From contig NZ_JABTEZ010000004.1 in the NCBI RefSeq assembly GCF_015711605.1, positions 558,001 to 622,000 of the forward strand: a DNA stretch of 64,000 bases, read 5' to 3'. The translations under genes were made by a program, and so were the position numbers. The DNA comes from Planomonospora sp. ID67723 (GTDB lineage: Bacteria; Actinomycetota; Actinomycetes; Streptosporangiales; Streptosporangiaceae). Positions 42,400 to 51,009 of this stretch are shown here, one piece after another. The number at the start of each line of letters is the position of its first letter. Positions within the stretch are counted from its first letter, which is position 1. Below the pieces are notes generated by a model. The model had not been told where the DNA came from and did no database searches. It saw only the letters and a list, made by a program, of their open reading frames with translations.

Positions 42400-43317
42400 T
42401 CAGAAGGCGGTGGGGCCGAGGTCGCGGACGGTCTGGGCCAGGGAGCGGATGAGGTCGTTCTCGGTCTCGGTACGCCACACCAGGGCGTACGACAGGGCGT
42501 CGATGTCAGTGACGGGCAGGTAGGCGATGTCGGGCCGGCCCCAGTAACGCATCACGTGGGCGGGGAAGAGGTTGACGATCTCCCCGGTGCTGGCCAGGGT
42601 GAGAATCTCCTCGGAATTGTGCACCAAGGGGCCGCGCTCGATCCGGTGTCCTGAGCGGGTGTGAGACGGGACGAAGCCTTCGGCCCAGTAGTCCGGCCTC
42701 GACGGGGCGTCGCTGTGCTGGAAGTCGGCGAGCATGTCCAGCGAGACGGAGGTGCGCCGGGTGAGCTCGTGCTCGGCGGCCACGGCCATCACCCGCGGAT
42801 CGGTGAACAGGACCGGGCCTACCGTCAGGTCGGGTTCTTCGACCGGCAGCCAGCAGACCAGCATGTCGAGGTCGCCACGGCGCAACCCGGCGAACGGATC
42901 GACGAAGGAGGCGTGCTGGATCTGCAGCCGACACTGAGGATGGCGGGCGCGGAAGGTGTCCCAGAAGGGGCGCAGATCGTGGGCGTTGAGGGGGATCATG
43001 CCGACGCGCAGGACGTGGGTGATGCCGCGGGCGGCGAGGTGGGCGCGTTCGAGGCTGTCGCGCAGGCCCGCGTACACCGGCCGCAGGTCATCACGCAACT
43101 GTTCCCCGATGGGGGTCAGGCGGATCTGGCGGCGGTTGGAGCGATCGAACAACGGGCTCCCGAGCCGGCGTTCCTGCTGGCTGATCGCCTGGCTGACCCG
43201 GGCCTGGGAGATGTGCAGGCGGGCGGCCGTCCGACCGAAGTGGAGCTCCTCGGCCAGGGCCAGGAAGATCTCGATGTCCCGAAGCTCCACGTCATTCCGA
43301 TCTGGTTGATAACTCAC
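42400..43317 (-). CDS. LysR-family regulator
   Basis: The 305-residue protein shows a LysR HTH (LALAEELHFGRTAARLHISQ, then VSQAISQQERRLGSPLFDRS) and an effector domain (LRVGMIPLNAHDLRPFWDTF onward). The start may be GTG 43317 or GTG 43290; the latter begins at the family-typical ELRDIEIFLALAEE. It is divergent from a hemerythrin-like gene. The 105-bp gap carries ATCA...TGAT and two ATACGG direct repeats, possible LysR sites. Confidence 0.9.
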   Translation of the reverse strand: MSYQPDRNDVELRDIEIFLALAEELHFGRTAARLHISQARVSQAISQQERRLGSPLFDRSNRRQIRLTPIGEQLRDDLRPVYAGLRDSLERAHLAARGITHVLRVGMIPLNAHDLRPFWDTFRARHPQCRLQIQHASFVDPFAGLRRGDLDMLVCWLPVEEPDLTVGPVLFTDPRVMAVAAEHELTRRTSVSLDMLADFQHSDAPSRPDYWAEGFVPSHTRSGHRIERGPLVHNSEEILTLASTGEIVNLFPAHVMRYWGRPDIAYLPVTDIDALSYALVWRTETENDLIRSLAQTVRDLGPTAF

Positions 43318-43422
43318 AGGTTATAGGGATCATACGGAATCACGTGTTGATACGGTCTGTGTCCTATTCCAGAGTTGGGGACGTCTGAAACCGCGCCAGG
43401 CTGACCACTCGAGGGAGGGCCC

Positions 43423-44058
43423 GTGAGCAGCACGCTCGACCTGTCGGCGATGTACGTCATGCACGACGCGCTGCGCCGGGAAGCGGGGCATCTGGCCAGG
43501 GTCACTGCCCGAGTTGGCCGCGATCCCCGCTCTGTGCTGCGCACCGCCACCGGCTGGGAACTGTTCAAGACGGCCCTGCGCGTCCACCACACCGCCGAAG
43601 ACGAGGCGTTGTGGCCCGGCCTGCGCGAGGGCCTGGCCGACCGGCCGACCGACCTGGTGCCGCTGGAGGCGCTGGAAGCCGAGCACGGCGCCATCAACGA
43701 GGTCATCGAGGCGATCGACGCGGCCCTGGCCAACCCCGAGGCCGGGCTGGACCAGCTCAGCGACCTCATCGACTCCCTGGCCACGGGCGTGGTCGGACAT
43801 CTCAGACACGAGGAGGACCAAGCGGTGCCGCTGGTCCTCCGCCTCACCACCCGCCGGCAGTGGGAGCACTTCCGGCGGATCCACTTCCGGTGGATCCGCT
43901 CTGACACCTCCCGGATCCTGCCCTGGCTCCTGGACGGTGCCAGTGACCAGACCGTCGCCACCCTGCTGGCCGCACTCCCCGAACCGGTACGCCACGCCTA
44001 TCGGCACCGCTGGCGACCCGCCTACACCGCTGTGGACCGCTGGAGCGCCACCGCCTGA
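43423..44058 (+). CDS. hemerythrin HHE-domain protein
   Basis: The 211-residue protein has HHE ligands spread over four helices: MYVMHDALRREAGHLARV, LRVHHTAEDEALWPGL, EAEHGAINEVIEAI and VVGHLRHEEDQAVPLVL. A C-terminal extension follows (LLDGASDQTVATLLAALPEP, RHRWRPAY) as in the actinobacterial hemerythrin subgroup. It begins with GTG 43423. It is divergent from a LysR regulator and may respond to oxidative or NO stress. Confidence 0.85.
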   Translation: MSSTLDLSAMYVMHDALRREAGHLARVTARVGRDPRSVLRTATGWELFKTALRVHHTAEDEALWPGLREGLADRPTDLVPLEALEAEHGAINEVIEAIDAALANPEAGLDQLSDLIDSLATGVVGHLRHEEDQAVPLVLRLTTRRQWEHFRRIHFRWIRSDTSRILPWLLDGASDQTVATLLAALPEPVRHAYRHRWRPAYTAVDRWSATA

Positions 44059-44167
44059 GTGGCCGTACGACACCATGCCGATGCGTCAGGAGTCGTAGGC
44101 GTGTGGCCGTTCCAGCACACCGACCCCATGGGGTAGTCGATTTGCCCGTTCTCACGATTGGACTGCC

Positions 44168-44542
44168 GTGACACTGATCCGCTCTGCCGATGCCCGCCGT
44201 ACCGAAACGCCCGCCGCCGTCATGACCACCCTGGCTTCCCCCTCCCAAGGGGAGGCCACGCTGGCGCTCTGGCGCGTGGAGATGCAGCCTGCTGCTCAGG
44301 GCCCCGTCCACCTCATCGACGCCGAGCAGGTCTGGGCGCTCATGGTCGGCGAGGCGACGATCACCTTGGACGGCCGGGACCTGCATCTCGGCCAGGGCGA
44401 CACTGCCATCCTGGCCGCCGACGCCACCCGCCAGGTGACCGCAGGCCCGCAGGGTTTCACCGCCATCGTCACCGCCCCCGCCGGCGCCCGGGCCGGTGTC
44501 CCGGGAAGCACCGACAAGGTCATCCCGCCGTGGATCGCCTGA
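44168..44542 (+). CDS. cupin-domain protein
   Basis: The 124-residue protein is a small single cupin: LIDAEQVWALMVGEATITLD (motif 1 region) and LGQGDTAILAADATRQVTA (motif 2 region). The classical metal-binding His/Glu set is only partly kept, so metal binding is uncertain. It starts with GTG 44168 in a run of same-strand genes ahead of a glycosyltransferase. Confidence 0.8.
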   Translation: MTLIRSADARRTETPAAVMTTLASPSQGEATLALWRVEMQPAAQGPVHLIDAEQVWALMVGEATITLDGRDLHLGQGDTAILAADATRQVTAGPQGFTAIVTAPAGARAGVPGSTDKVIPPWIA

Positions 44543-44616
44543 CGCCCCATACCAGACCGGCTACGCCGGTGATGATCGTCGGCCGAGGCCGGAACCTAGA
44601 AGACTGGAGTCGTGAT

Positions 44617-45858
44617 ATGCGGGTGTTGTTGTCGACCTACGATTCGCGTGGGGGCGTCGAACCCATAGTGGGACTCGCGGTACGGCTGCGGGAACTCGGC
44701 GCGGAGGTGCGGGTGTGCGCGCCGCCGGATGAGGAGTTCGGCAAGCGGCTGGCTGGTGTGGGCGTGCAGATGGTGCCAGTCGGCCCGGCGGTGCGCTCGC
44801 TGGCGACCGAGGCGCGACCGCCGGGGGCTGCGGGTTTCCAGCAGATCGTGGCCGAGCTGGTCGCCGCGCATTTCGGCACGCTTACCGAGGCGGCCGAGGG
44901 ATGTGACGTGATGTTGGCGACCGGTGTGCTGGCGGCCGTGGCCTCCGCACGGTCGGTGGCTGACAAGCTCGGCATCCCTTACGTGTATGCCTGCTACCAG
45001 GCGGTCACCTTGCCGTCGCCGCACCATCCGCCGGCCCCGCGGCCGTTCCGGCCGCTGCCGCCTGAGGTGACCGATCACCAGGTGCTGTGGGACCTGGACG
45101 CGGAGAGCTCGAACGTGCTGTTCGCCGAGGTAGTCAACGCTCACCGAGCGTCGATCGGCCTATCACCGGTGGGCAACGTCCGTGACTACGCCTTCACCGA
45201 CAGGCCGTGGCTTGCGGCGGATCCCGTCTTGGGCCCGTGGCAGGAGCCGGCGGACCTGGACGTTGTGCAGACCGGCGCATGGTTCCTGCCGGACGAACGC
45301 CCGCTCCCGCCCGAGGTGGAGGCGTTCTTGGACGCCGGCACACCACCGGTCTACGTGGGCTTCGGCAGTATGCCCACGACAGGCTCACACGACATGGCCA
45401 GGGCGGCCATCGAGGCGATCCGCGCGCAGGGCCACCGCGCGCTCCTGTCCCATGGCTGGGCCGACCTGGCCCTGATCGATGACCAGAACGACTGCTTCAC
45501 CGTCGGCGAGGCCAACCACCAGGCCCTGTTCCGCCGCGTGACTGCCGTCGTCCACCATGGCGGGGCAGGCACCACCACAACGGCCACCTGGGCGGGCGTG
45601 CCGCAGGTGGTGGTTCCCCAGCAGACAGTGGACCAGACCTACTTTGCGAGCCGGGTGGCAGACCTGGGCATCGGCATAGCCCACAACGGTCCGACCCCGA
45701 CCACACAGTCGCTCTCAGCCGCACTCACAACGGCCCTGACCCCCCAGATCCGTGCGCGAGCGACCGCCGTGGCCGACACGATCCGCACCGACGGTGCGAC
45801 GGTCGCCGCGAAGCTCCTGTTCGACGCGGTCGGCCACGCACGACCCCTTCACGCTTAA
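44617..45858 (+). CDS. GT1-family (UDP/NDP-sugar) glycosyltransferase
   Basis: The 413-residue enzyme has the MGT/vancomycin-type GT-B fold. The N-terminal acceptor lobe starts MRVLLSTYDSRGGVEPIVGL. The C-terminal donor lobe starts near PPVYVGFGSMPTTGSHDMAR and contains HHGGAGTTTTATWAGVPQVV (His313-His314). Members glycosylate macrolides, glycopeptides, sterols or drugs. ATG 44617 is set by the N-terminal GT motif. It is followed 16 nt later by a DHFR-like reductase. The acceptor is unknown. Confidence 0.92.
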   Translation: MRVLLSTYDSRGGVEPIVGLAVRLRELGAEVRVCAPPDEEFGKRLAGVGVQMVPVGPAVRSLATEARPPGAAGFQQIVAELVAAHFGTLTEAAEGCDVMLATGVLAAVASARSVADKLGIPYVYACYQAVTLPSPHHPPAPRPFRPLPPEVTDHQVLWDLDAESSNVLFAEVVNAHRASIGLSPVGNVRDYAFTDRPWLAADPVLGPWQEPADLDVVQTGAWFLPDERPLPPEVEAFLDAGTPPVYVGFGSMPTTGSHDMARAAIEAIRAQGHRALLSHGWADLALIDDQNDCFTVGEANHQALFRRVTAVVHHGGAGTTTTATWAGVPQVVVPQQTVDQTYFASRVADLGIGIAHNGPTPTTQSLSAALTTALTPQIRARATAVADTIRTDGATVAAKLLFDAVGHARPLHA

Positions 45859-45874
45859 CGAAGAGAGCACAACC

Positions 45875-46474
45875 ATGCGAAAGCTCACCTACTACGTCGC
45901 CACCACCCTCGACGGCTTCATCGCCGACCCCACCGGCGCCGATCCGTCCGGGCCGGGCGGGATCCTCACCCCCACCCCCGACTACGTCGAGCAGATCATC
46001 GCGCACTACCCCGAGACCCTGCCGGTCATGGCGCGCCAGGCACTCGGTATCACCGCGCCCGGCACCCGCTTCGACACCGTCGTCGAAGGCCGCCGCTCCT
46101 ACCAGCTTGGCCTGGACATGGGTGTCACCAACGCCTACCCGCACCTGCGGCACTACGTCTTCTCCCGCACCCTCGGCCCGAGCCCGGACCCATCGGTGGA
46201 CATCGTCGCCACCGACCCCGTGGCGAAGATCAGGGAACTCAAGGCCCAGGACGGCCTCGGGATCTGGCTAGTTGGCGGCGGTGAACTGGCCGGGGCGCTC
46301 CACCCAGAGATCGACGAGCTGATCCTCAAGGTCAACCCCGTCACCGTCGGCGCGGGCATCCCACTCTTCGGCGACAAAACGCCCTTCAGCCCACACCACC
46401 ACACCCTGACCGACAGCACCGCCCTGCCCGGCGGCGTCCTCTTCCTCACCTACGCCCGGACGGCCACGCCGTGA
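45875..46474 (+). CDS. dihydrofolate reductase-family (RibD C-domain-like) protein
   Basis: The 199-residue protein reads RKLTYYVATTLDGFIADPTG at its start and later VEGRRSYQLGLDMG, HYVFSRTLG and GIWLVGGGELAGALHPEIDE. This is the RibD_C/DHFR-like reductase family, which reduces small substrates with NADPH. ATG 45875 has GAAGAGAG upstream. It overlaps the next gene (GTGA). Confidence 0.9.
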   Translation: MRKLTYYVATTLDGFIADPTGADPSGPGGILTPTPDYVEQIIAHYPETLPVMARQALGITAPGTRFDTVVEGRRSYQLGLDMGVTNAYPHLRHYVFSRTLGPSPDPSVDIVATDPVAKIRELKAQDGLGIWLVGGGELAGALHPEIDELILKVNPVTVGAGIPLFGDKTPFSPHHHTLTDSTALPGGVLFLTYARTATP

Positions 46475-47217
46475 ACGAGGAACCGATGGACCGCTCCCTG
46501 ATCAGTAGCATCGCCCATTGCGACCACCCGATCGCCGCCCCGGTGAGCGCCGCCAGCCTGGACACGCTGCTACGGCGGACCAAGCTCCGCCAGGGGGCCC
46601 GCATCCTCGACCTCGGCTGCGGCGAGGCGATGTGGACGTTGCGGGCGCTGGAGCTGTTTCCCGGCTCGACCGCTGACGGCGTGGACATCTCCGCCAGTGC
46701 CCTGGCCGCCGCGGCCAAGCACGCCGAGGCGCGCGGGCTGGGCGAGCGCATCCGGCTGCACGAGATGGGGGCGGCGGACTTCAGCGCTGCCGAGCCGTAC
46801 GATCTGGTGCTGTGCGTCGGCTCCACCCACGCCTTCGACGGTCTCACGCCGAGCTTGCAGGCGATCAGGCAGCTGACCCGGTCAGAGGGGCTGGTGCTGG
46901 TGGGGGAGGGCTTCTGGGAGACGCCCCCCTCGCCGGAGCTGGAGGCCGAGATCGGCCAATACCCTGACTTGGCCGGACTTGTCGCCCAGGCCGAGGAGCC
47001 CGGGTATCGCACCGTCTACGCGCACACCAGCTCGCTGGGCGAGTGGGACGAGTACGAGTGGTCGTGGACCGGCTCGCTGGCCCGCTGGGCGATGGACAAC
47101 CCAGGGCCCGGCGGCGACACCGCGCTCGCCGCCGCGCTGGAGCACCGTGACATGTGGCTCAAGGGCTACCGCGGCAAGCTCGGCTTCGTCACCTTGCTAC
47201 TGCGTCACGCGTATTAG
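46471..47217 (+). CDS. SAM-dependent class I methyltransferase
   Basis: The 248-residue enzyme has motif I ARILDLGCGEAMWTLRALEL, motif II DGVDISASALAAAAKHAE, then YDLVLCVGSTHAF and LVLVGEGFWETPP. The class I methyltransferase fold is certain; the substrate is not. The start is GTG 46471, overlapping the reductase stop by 4 nt; ATG 46486 is an alternative. It ends the cupin-glycosyltransferase-reductase-methyltransferase run, which resembles a small tailoring or resistance cassette. Confidence 0.9.
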   Translation: MNEEPMDRSLISSIAHCDHPIAAPVSAASLDTLLRRTKLRQGARILDLGCGEAMWTLRALELFPGSTADGVDISASALAAAAKHAEARGLGERIRLHEMGAADFSAAEPYDLVLCVGSTHAFDGLTPSLQAIRQLTRSEGLVLVGEGFWETPPSPELEAEIGQYPDLAGLVAQAEEPGYRTVYAHTSSLGEWDEYEWSWTGSLARWAMDNPGPGGDTALAAALEHRDMWLKGYRGKLGFVTLLLRHAY

Positions 47218-47236
47218 CCGGACCCTTCCGAGCAGT

Positions 47237-47295
47237 GCCTCGAACCTCTTGTCCCGCAAACAGCCCAAACGCTTCCGGGACAAGAGGTTCGAGGC
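47237..47295. repeat. 20-bp perfect inverted repeat
   Basis: GCCTCGAACCTCTTGTCCCG (47237-47256) and its exact complement (47276-47295) flank a 19-nt loop, starting 19 nt after the methyltransferase stop. It is unusually long for a terminator and has no T-run. A tyrosine-recombinase relic follows, so it could also be a recombination site. Confidence 0.75.
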
Positions 47296-47439
47296 GTCGA
47301 TGCCGAAGCGGAGCAGTTCGGCGGATAACTCCGGTCCTCACATGAACCGGGCGCACTTGAGGATGATCTTGAAGGGTGGTTGGCGGGAGTTCACACTGGG
47401 CGCCGTCGGCACTGCCATGGATAACGGTCCTTATCGGCG

Positions 47440-47813
47440 ACCGCAACTGCGGGCCGCTGTTCATCGGCCACCGCCGCCCCGGCCCCGGCAAGAAGATCGA
47501 CGTCCGTGACCTATGCCCGGACACCGGACGAGCCCGCCTGTCCTACGGACAAGCCCGCTCCCTATTCGACACGGCCACCTGCATCGGCGGCGAAGCGGGC
47601 ACCGGATGCGACCTGCGCGAACTCCGCCACTCCGCCCTCACCCACCTGGGCGAGTCGGGGCTATCGCTACTGCTGTTCATGGCCAAGTCCCGGCACAAGA
47701 AGGAACAGCACGCCCGCCGCTACTTCAAACCCTCACACGCCACCATGGCCGAGGTCACCGCCGTCCTCGGCCCCGCCGCCTGGCCCTCCGTCTCCCACGC
47801 AACCCCGGCCTGA
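47440..47813 (+). pseudogene. tyrosine recombinase C-terminal relic
   Basis: The frame has RARLSYGQARSLFDTATC, LRELRHSALTHLGESGLSLL, MAKSRHKKEQHARRYFKPSH, corresponding to the end of the catalytic domain. The second Arg (LRH) and a candidate nucleophile Tyr (RRYF) are present, but the first position of the HxxR motif is Arg. The whole N-terminal half, with the first catalytic Arg, is missing. Confidence 0.7.
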
Positions 47814-47957
47814 CCGTCACACAAGATCGTTCTCAGCGATAACCGCCGTTCCTGGATTCCTCAACCCCGGGTACCTTCAACGCGCTGTCGAGGAACTGGC
47901 CGTACATGCAGCGGTGGCCGAGTCTGAGCTGGCTGCCTCCGGACTTGTTCCGGTTCG

Positions 47958-48053
47958 GTGACGGTCGTCTACGGTGAGGTCCTCGACGAGCTGCCGACCC
48001 GGGCCGCCCGGTACGGCACCGTGCATGCGATCGAGCGCGCCGGCGACTACTGA
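47958..48053 (+). other. 31-codon coding scrap
   Basis: GTG 47958 opens a short frame (VTVVYGEVLDELPTRAARYG) ending at TGA 48051. Its composition is protein-like, but it is too short to identify and is probably a gene end. Confidence 0.25.
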
Positions 48054-48069
48054 GCAAGAAAGCCGGAGG

Positions 48070-48381
48070 TTACGTCGGATCAGCGATCGTCAGTCCGGTC
48101 TCGGCGATGAACCCGTTGAGCAGGTCGGGCCGGCGCAGCTCGCGTACCTCGCGCTCGAGTTCGGCGAGGCGCTGGGCATCGGCGGTGGAGGTACCGGGCC
48201 GCTGCCGGTTGTCGATCTCGGCTTGGCGGACCCAGCCGCGTAGTGCTTCGCGGTGCACACCGAGCTGTTCGGCGACGCGGGCGATCGCGCCCTTCGGCTC
48301 ACCGGTGCGCTCTCGGATCTCAAAGACCATCCATACCGCGCGCTCGCGGAGCTCGTCGGGGTACTTCCTGGGGGCTGGCAT
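48070..48381 (-). mobile_element. IS3-family OrfA fragment
   Basis: The 103-codon frame starts MPAPRKYPDELRERAVWMVF and continues IARVAEQLGVHREALRGWVR and AQRLAELEREVRELRR. This is a typical IS3 OrfA with HTH and leucine zipper. After REL-RR it departs from the family (the usual ANEILK... is missing), so the element is cut there. OrfB is absent here; an OrfB scrap lies at 11.1 kb. Confidence 0.85.
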
Positions 48382-48449
48382 CGCGTGTGATTCTCCCTTC
48401 CGCCAGCAAGATCATGCTGGCTTCAGGGCCTCCAGGGAACCCGGCGCGG

Positions 48450-48626
48450 TTCACGGTGATGCCGGACCTTATTGAAGGTTCCCCGCGACCCGCCGGTGGA
48501 GATTCTCGCGCTGGCGGGTTCATTCCGGCGGTGGAGCCGGGCCTCGTCGAAGGGCCCACGTCGGCTCGTAGATCGCCCAGCCCCCAGGCGGTTCATTTCG
48601 GCGGTGACGCCGGACCTCGTTGAAGG
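48450..48626 (-). repeat. degenerate CRISPR-like repeats, block 1 (three units)
   Basis: Three related units start at 48450, 48519 and 48592 (periods 69 and 73 nt). On the minus strand the consensus reads CTTCAACGAGGTCCGGC, TCCACC, then GCCGGAATGAAC. It is about 36 nt with a CCGGC/GCCGG hairpin and a 3' handle like ATTGAAAC. Unit 1 lacks 6 nt. The intervening 37-40 nt are unrelated to each other. No cas genes are in the window. Confidence 0.5.
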
Positions 48627-48861
48627 CTCGAGCGCGACATCCGGCTCGCACGCCAGGTCGCGTTCATTGGGTCACCGACACCCGCGGCCACCGGGTCACG
48701 GCCCGGCGCGTCCGTCTGGCCCCCGCCGTCATCCAGCGCACCACCACGAAGATGTAGTGACACGAGCACGAGCACGAGACCTGGCCAGGCCCGGCGGCGC
48801 CGTGGCGGCCGTCCCCCTCCTGCCGTGGACGCCCGGCCGCCGCCGTACCTCGACGGGGGTG

Positions 48862-49683
48862 TCAGTCCTTGAAGTAGACCAGTTGGTGGCTGGACGCCAG
48901 CAGGGTGCCGCCGCGGCCCCACAGGTGGGCCGTCTGGTCGAAGTAGCCGCGTGAGAAGCGGCGGGTGCGCGCGGTGCCCAGGACGTGGTCGGCGCCCTGG
49001 GCCGCGATCTCCTCCGCGTCGGCGTGGAAGTACATGGTGAGGGAGACGGTGCCGGCCGGCACGTACCGGCCGCGCCGCAGGAACACCCGCGGGTAGAACA
49101 CGTCGCACAGCGATGCCAGCGCCGGGAAGTCGAGGGGGCGGGCCGGGTCGTCGCGCACCCACAGCGTCGAGGTCGAGTCCGGGTGCTCGCCGGCGTCCTG
49201 GTCCGGCACCGCGCCCTCGACGAACCGCATCTCGTAGTTCTGGGCCCAGGCGATGAAGTCCGGGAAGCTCTGCACGGGCACGGCCTCGGGAGGCGGCGCC
49301 GACGGCATGTCGATCTCGGTGTCCGACCACGTGTCGCGGTGGACGCCGAACACCGCGGTGGCGGTGGTCGTCACGGCGCCGTCCTGCGTCAGTTCGAGCG
49401 TCCAGTGCTGGTTGGTGCGGTTGGTGCGCACGGCCCGCGCGGTGATGTCGAAGTCGCCGTCGGCGACGGGGGCGGCGTAGTTGACGGTGAGGGAGAGCGG
49501 ATCGCCGAGCCGGTCGGGGTGCTGCTGGACGGCCCGCAGGAGGGTGGCGGCGGTGATGCCGCCGAAGGGGCCGACCATGTTCGCGTACTCCGGCCGGGTC
49601 CGGCTCGTGATGCGGCCGTCGGTCGCGGGGGGCAGGGCGATGGCCGCGTCGAACGGATGCGGCGGAGCGTCGATCTCGGTCAC
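48862..49683 (-). CDS. acyl-CoA thioesterase-like double-hotdog protein
   Basis: The 273-residue protein is a TesB-like fusion of two hotdog domains. The first contains YANMVGPFGGITAATLLRAV and PLSLTVNYAAPVADGDFDIT. The second contains FLRRGRYVPAGTVSLTMYFH and GYFDQTAHLWGRGGTLLASS. It probably hydrolyses acyl-CoA. GTG 49683 has AGGAGA upstream; a longer reading would run into the divergent TetR promoter. It is divergent from a TetR regulator with a palindromic operator between them. Confidence 0.87.
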   Translation of the reverse strand: MTEIDAPPHPFDAAIALPPATDGRITSRTRPEYANMVGPFGGITAATLLRAVQQHPDRLGDPLSLTVNYAAPVADGDFDITARAVRTNRTNQHWTLELTQDGAVTTTATAVFGVHRDTWSDTEIDMPSAPPPEAVPVQSFPDFIAWAQNYEMRFVEGAVPDQDAGEHPDSTSTLWVRDDPARPLDFPALASLCDVFYPRVFLRRGRYVPAGTVSLTMYFHADAEEIAAQGADHVLGTARTRRFSRGYFDQTAHLWGRGGTLLASSHQLVYFKD

Positions 49684-49727
49684 GCTGTCTCCTCGGAGCG
49701 GAACGGGGGTTCCTTCGCATACGGGTG

Positions 49728-49747
49728 TATGTATGACAACATACATA
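49728..49747. promoter_or_regulatory. probable TetR operator
   Basis: TATGTATG-ACAA-CATACATA is a perfect 8-bp-arm dyad in the gap between the divergent thioesterase and TetR genes, the only AT-rich stretch there. Confidence 0.75.
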
Positions 49748-49774
49748 GAGCCGGTGACGACGGGAGCAGAGGGT

Positions 49775-50365
49775 ATGGCGAGAGAGCAGGACCCGGCCGG
49801 TCCCCGCGCGGCGATGATCCGTAGCGCGATCAGGCTGATCCGCCGACGCGGCATCGCCGCGGTCTCGTTCGCCGACGTCCTGGCCGACAGCGGCGCGCCG
49901 CGCGGTTCGATCTATCATCACTTCCCCGGCGGCAAGTCCCAGCTCGTCGAGGAGGCCACCCGCAGCGCCGCCGAGCAGCTGAACACCCGGGTGGCCCGGG
50001 TGCTCGGCGCCTCGGACGCGCCGGGCGCGCTGCGCGCGATGGCCGACCTGTGGCGCCGCGGCCTCGAGGCCGGCGACCACACCGTCGGCTGCCCGATCGT
50101 CGCGGCGGCCCTGGGCACCGAACGGACCGCCCGGGACATCGCCGGGGAGACGTTCGAGACCTGGTGCGGCCTGATCGCCGACAAGCTCGTCGCGGACGGA
50201 GCCGACCCGCGGCGGGCGCGGTCCGTGGCGGTGCTCGTCGTCGGAGCGCTCGAGGGCGCGCTCGTGTTCGCCCAGGCGCAGCGCTCCTCGGCGCCCCTCG
50301 ACACGGTGGTCGACGAGCTGAGCGCGCTGTGCCGGTCGGTGATCGGCGCCACGCGCCGGGCGTAG
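49775..50365 (+). CDS. TetR-family regulator
   Basis: The 196-residue protein has an HTH (MIRSAIRLIRRRGIAAVSFA, then VLADSGAPRGSIYHHFPGGK) and a LmrA/YxaF-type C-terminal domain (HTVGCPIVAAALGTE). ATG 49775 follows GGGAGCAGAGGG; starting at ATG 49733 would place the operator dyad inside the coding region. It most likely represses itself and the divergent thioesterase. Confidence 0.9.
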   Translation: MAREQDPAGPRAAMIRSAIRLIRRRGIAAVSFADVLADSGAPRGSIYHHFPGGKSQLVEEATRSAAEQLNTRVARVLGASDAPGALRAMADLWRRGLEAGDHTVGCPIVAAALGTERTARDIAGETFETWCGLIADKLVADGADPRRARSVAVLVVGALEGALVFAQAQRSSAPLDTVVDELSALCRSVIGATRRA

Positions 50366-50407
50366 CGCCCCGGCGGTGATCGACGCCGCGGCACCGGTCA
50401 GCGCAGG

Positions 50408-50675
50408 ATGAGCACGTCCTCCCGGCGGGGACGAGCTCCCCGATCACCGGCGCGCCCGGGATCTCTCCGGCGAGCAGCAGCCGCCGGAGGTCTGGGCGTT
50501 GGCCAGCAGCAACCGGGTCTCCTCGTCCGCCCGGCCGAAGTCGGCGTGCGGCGCGACCCAGTCGAGGTTGCGCCGCGTTCCCCCGTCGCGTACGGCCTCG
50601 CGGGCCCCGGACAGGTACGGCACCGCCGCCGTGTCGATCACTGCCGACACCCCGGACGCCCTCGCCACCTTGTAC
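50408..50675 (-). pseudogene. selD: selenide, water dikinase (SelD) C-terminal relic
   Basis: The minus-strand frame reads ARASGVSAVIDTAAVPYLSG, RRNLDWVAPHADFGRADEET, RLLLANAQTSGG. One base is then missing near 50480 and the frame continues LLLAGEIPGAPVIGELVPAG. The ADPQTSGGLL-type motif and the closing VIGE-V strand are the SelD C-terminus. About 250 upstream residues, with the catalytic Cys/Sec, are gone. Confidence 0.75.
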
Positions 50676-50683
50676 AGGTGACC

Positions 50684-50792
50684 GTCATTCCGGCGGTGGA
50701 GCCGGACCTCGTTGAAGGGACTGCAGGTACGAGCGGGGCCTGCTCGTCTCCTACGGGTTCATCCCGGTGATGGCACCGGGCCTCGTCGAAGA
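50684..50792 (-). repeat. degenerate CRISPR-like repeats, block 2 (two units plus a partial)
   Basis: Units start at 50684 and 50758 (period 74 nt). A partial unit, TTCATCGG, sits one further period on at 50832. They match block 1 at 48.5 kb. The unit at 50758 has CCGGTG...CACCGG where others have CCGGC...GCCGG, a compensatory change that keeps the hairpin. Confidence 0.5.
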
Positions 50793-51009
50793 GACATCCA
50801 GACCGGCGGCTCCTCCACCAGCACCCGAGGTTCATCGGATAGAAGGCCAGGTTGAGTGAGATGAGGCCCCGGTCAGACAGAGCCGACCAAGATCTGATGC
50901 GCCAACGAGAGCCTCATTGTTGTCTTATCCCGCCGCGATGCTCGTGCGGACCTCGGCGGCAAGACGGGCACAGCGCTGACGGGTCTCAGCGATCTGCGCC
51001 GGATGGCGC

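Noticed and set aside
48450-48626. Repeat units as a protein-coding tandem repeat
   Set aside because: Periods of 69, 73 and 74 nt are not all multiples of three and no continuous frame crosses the units.
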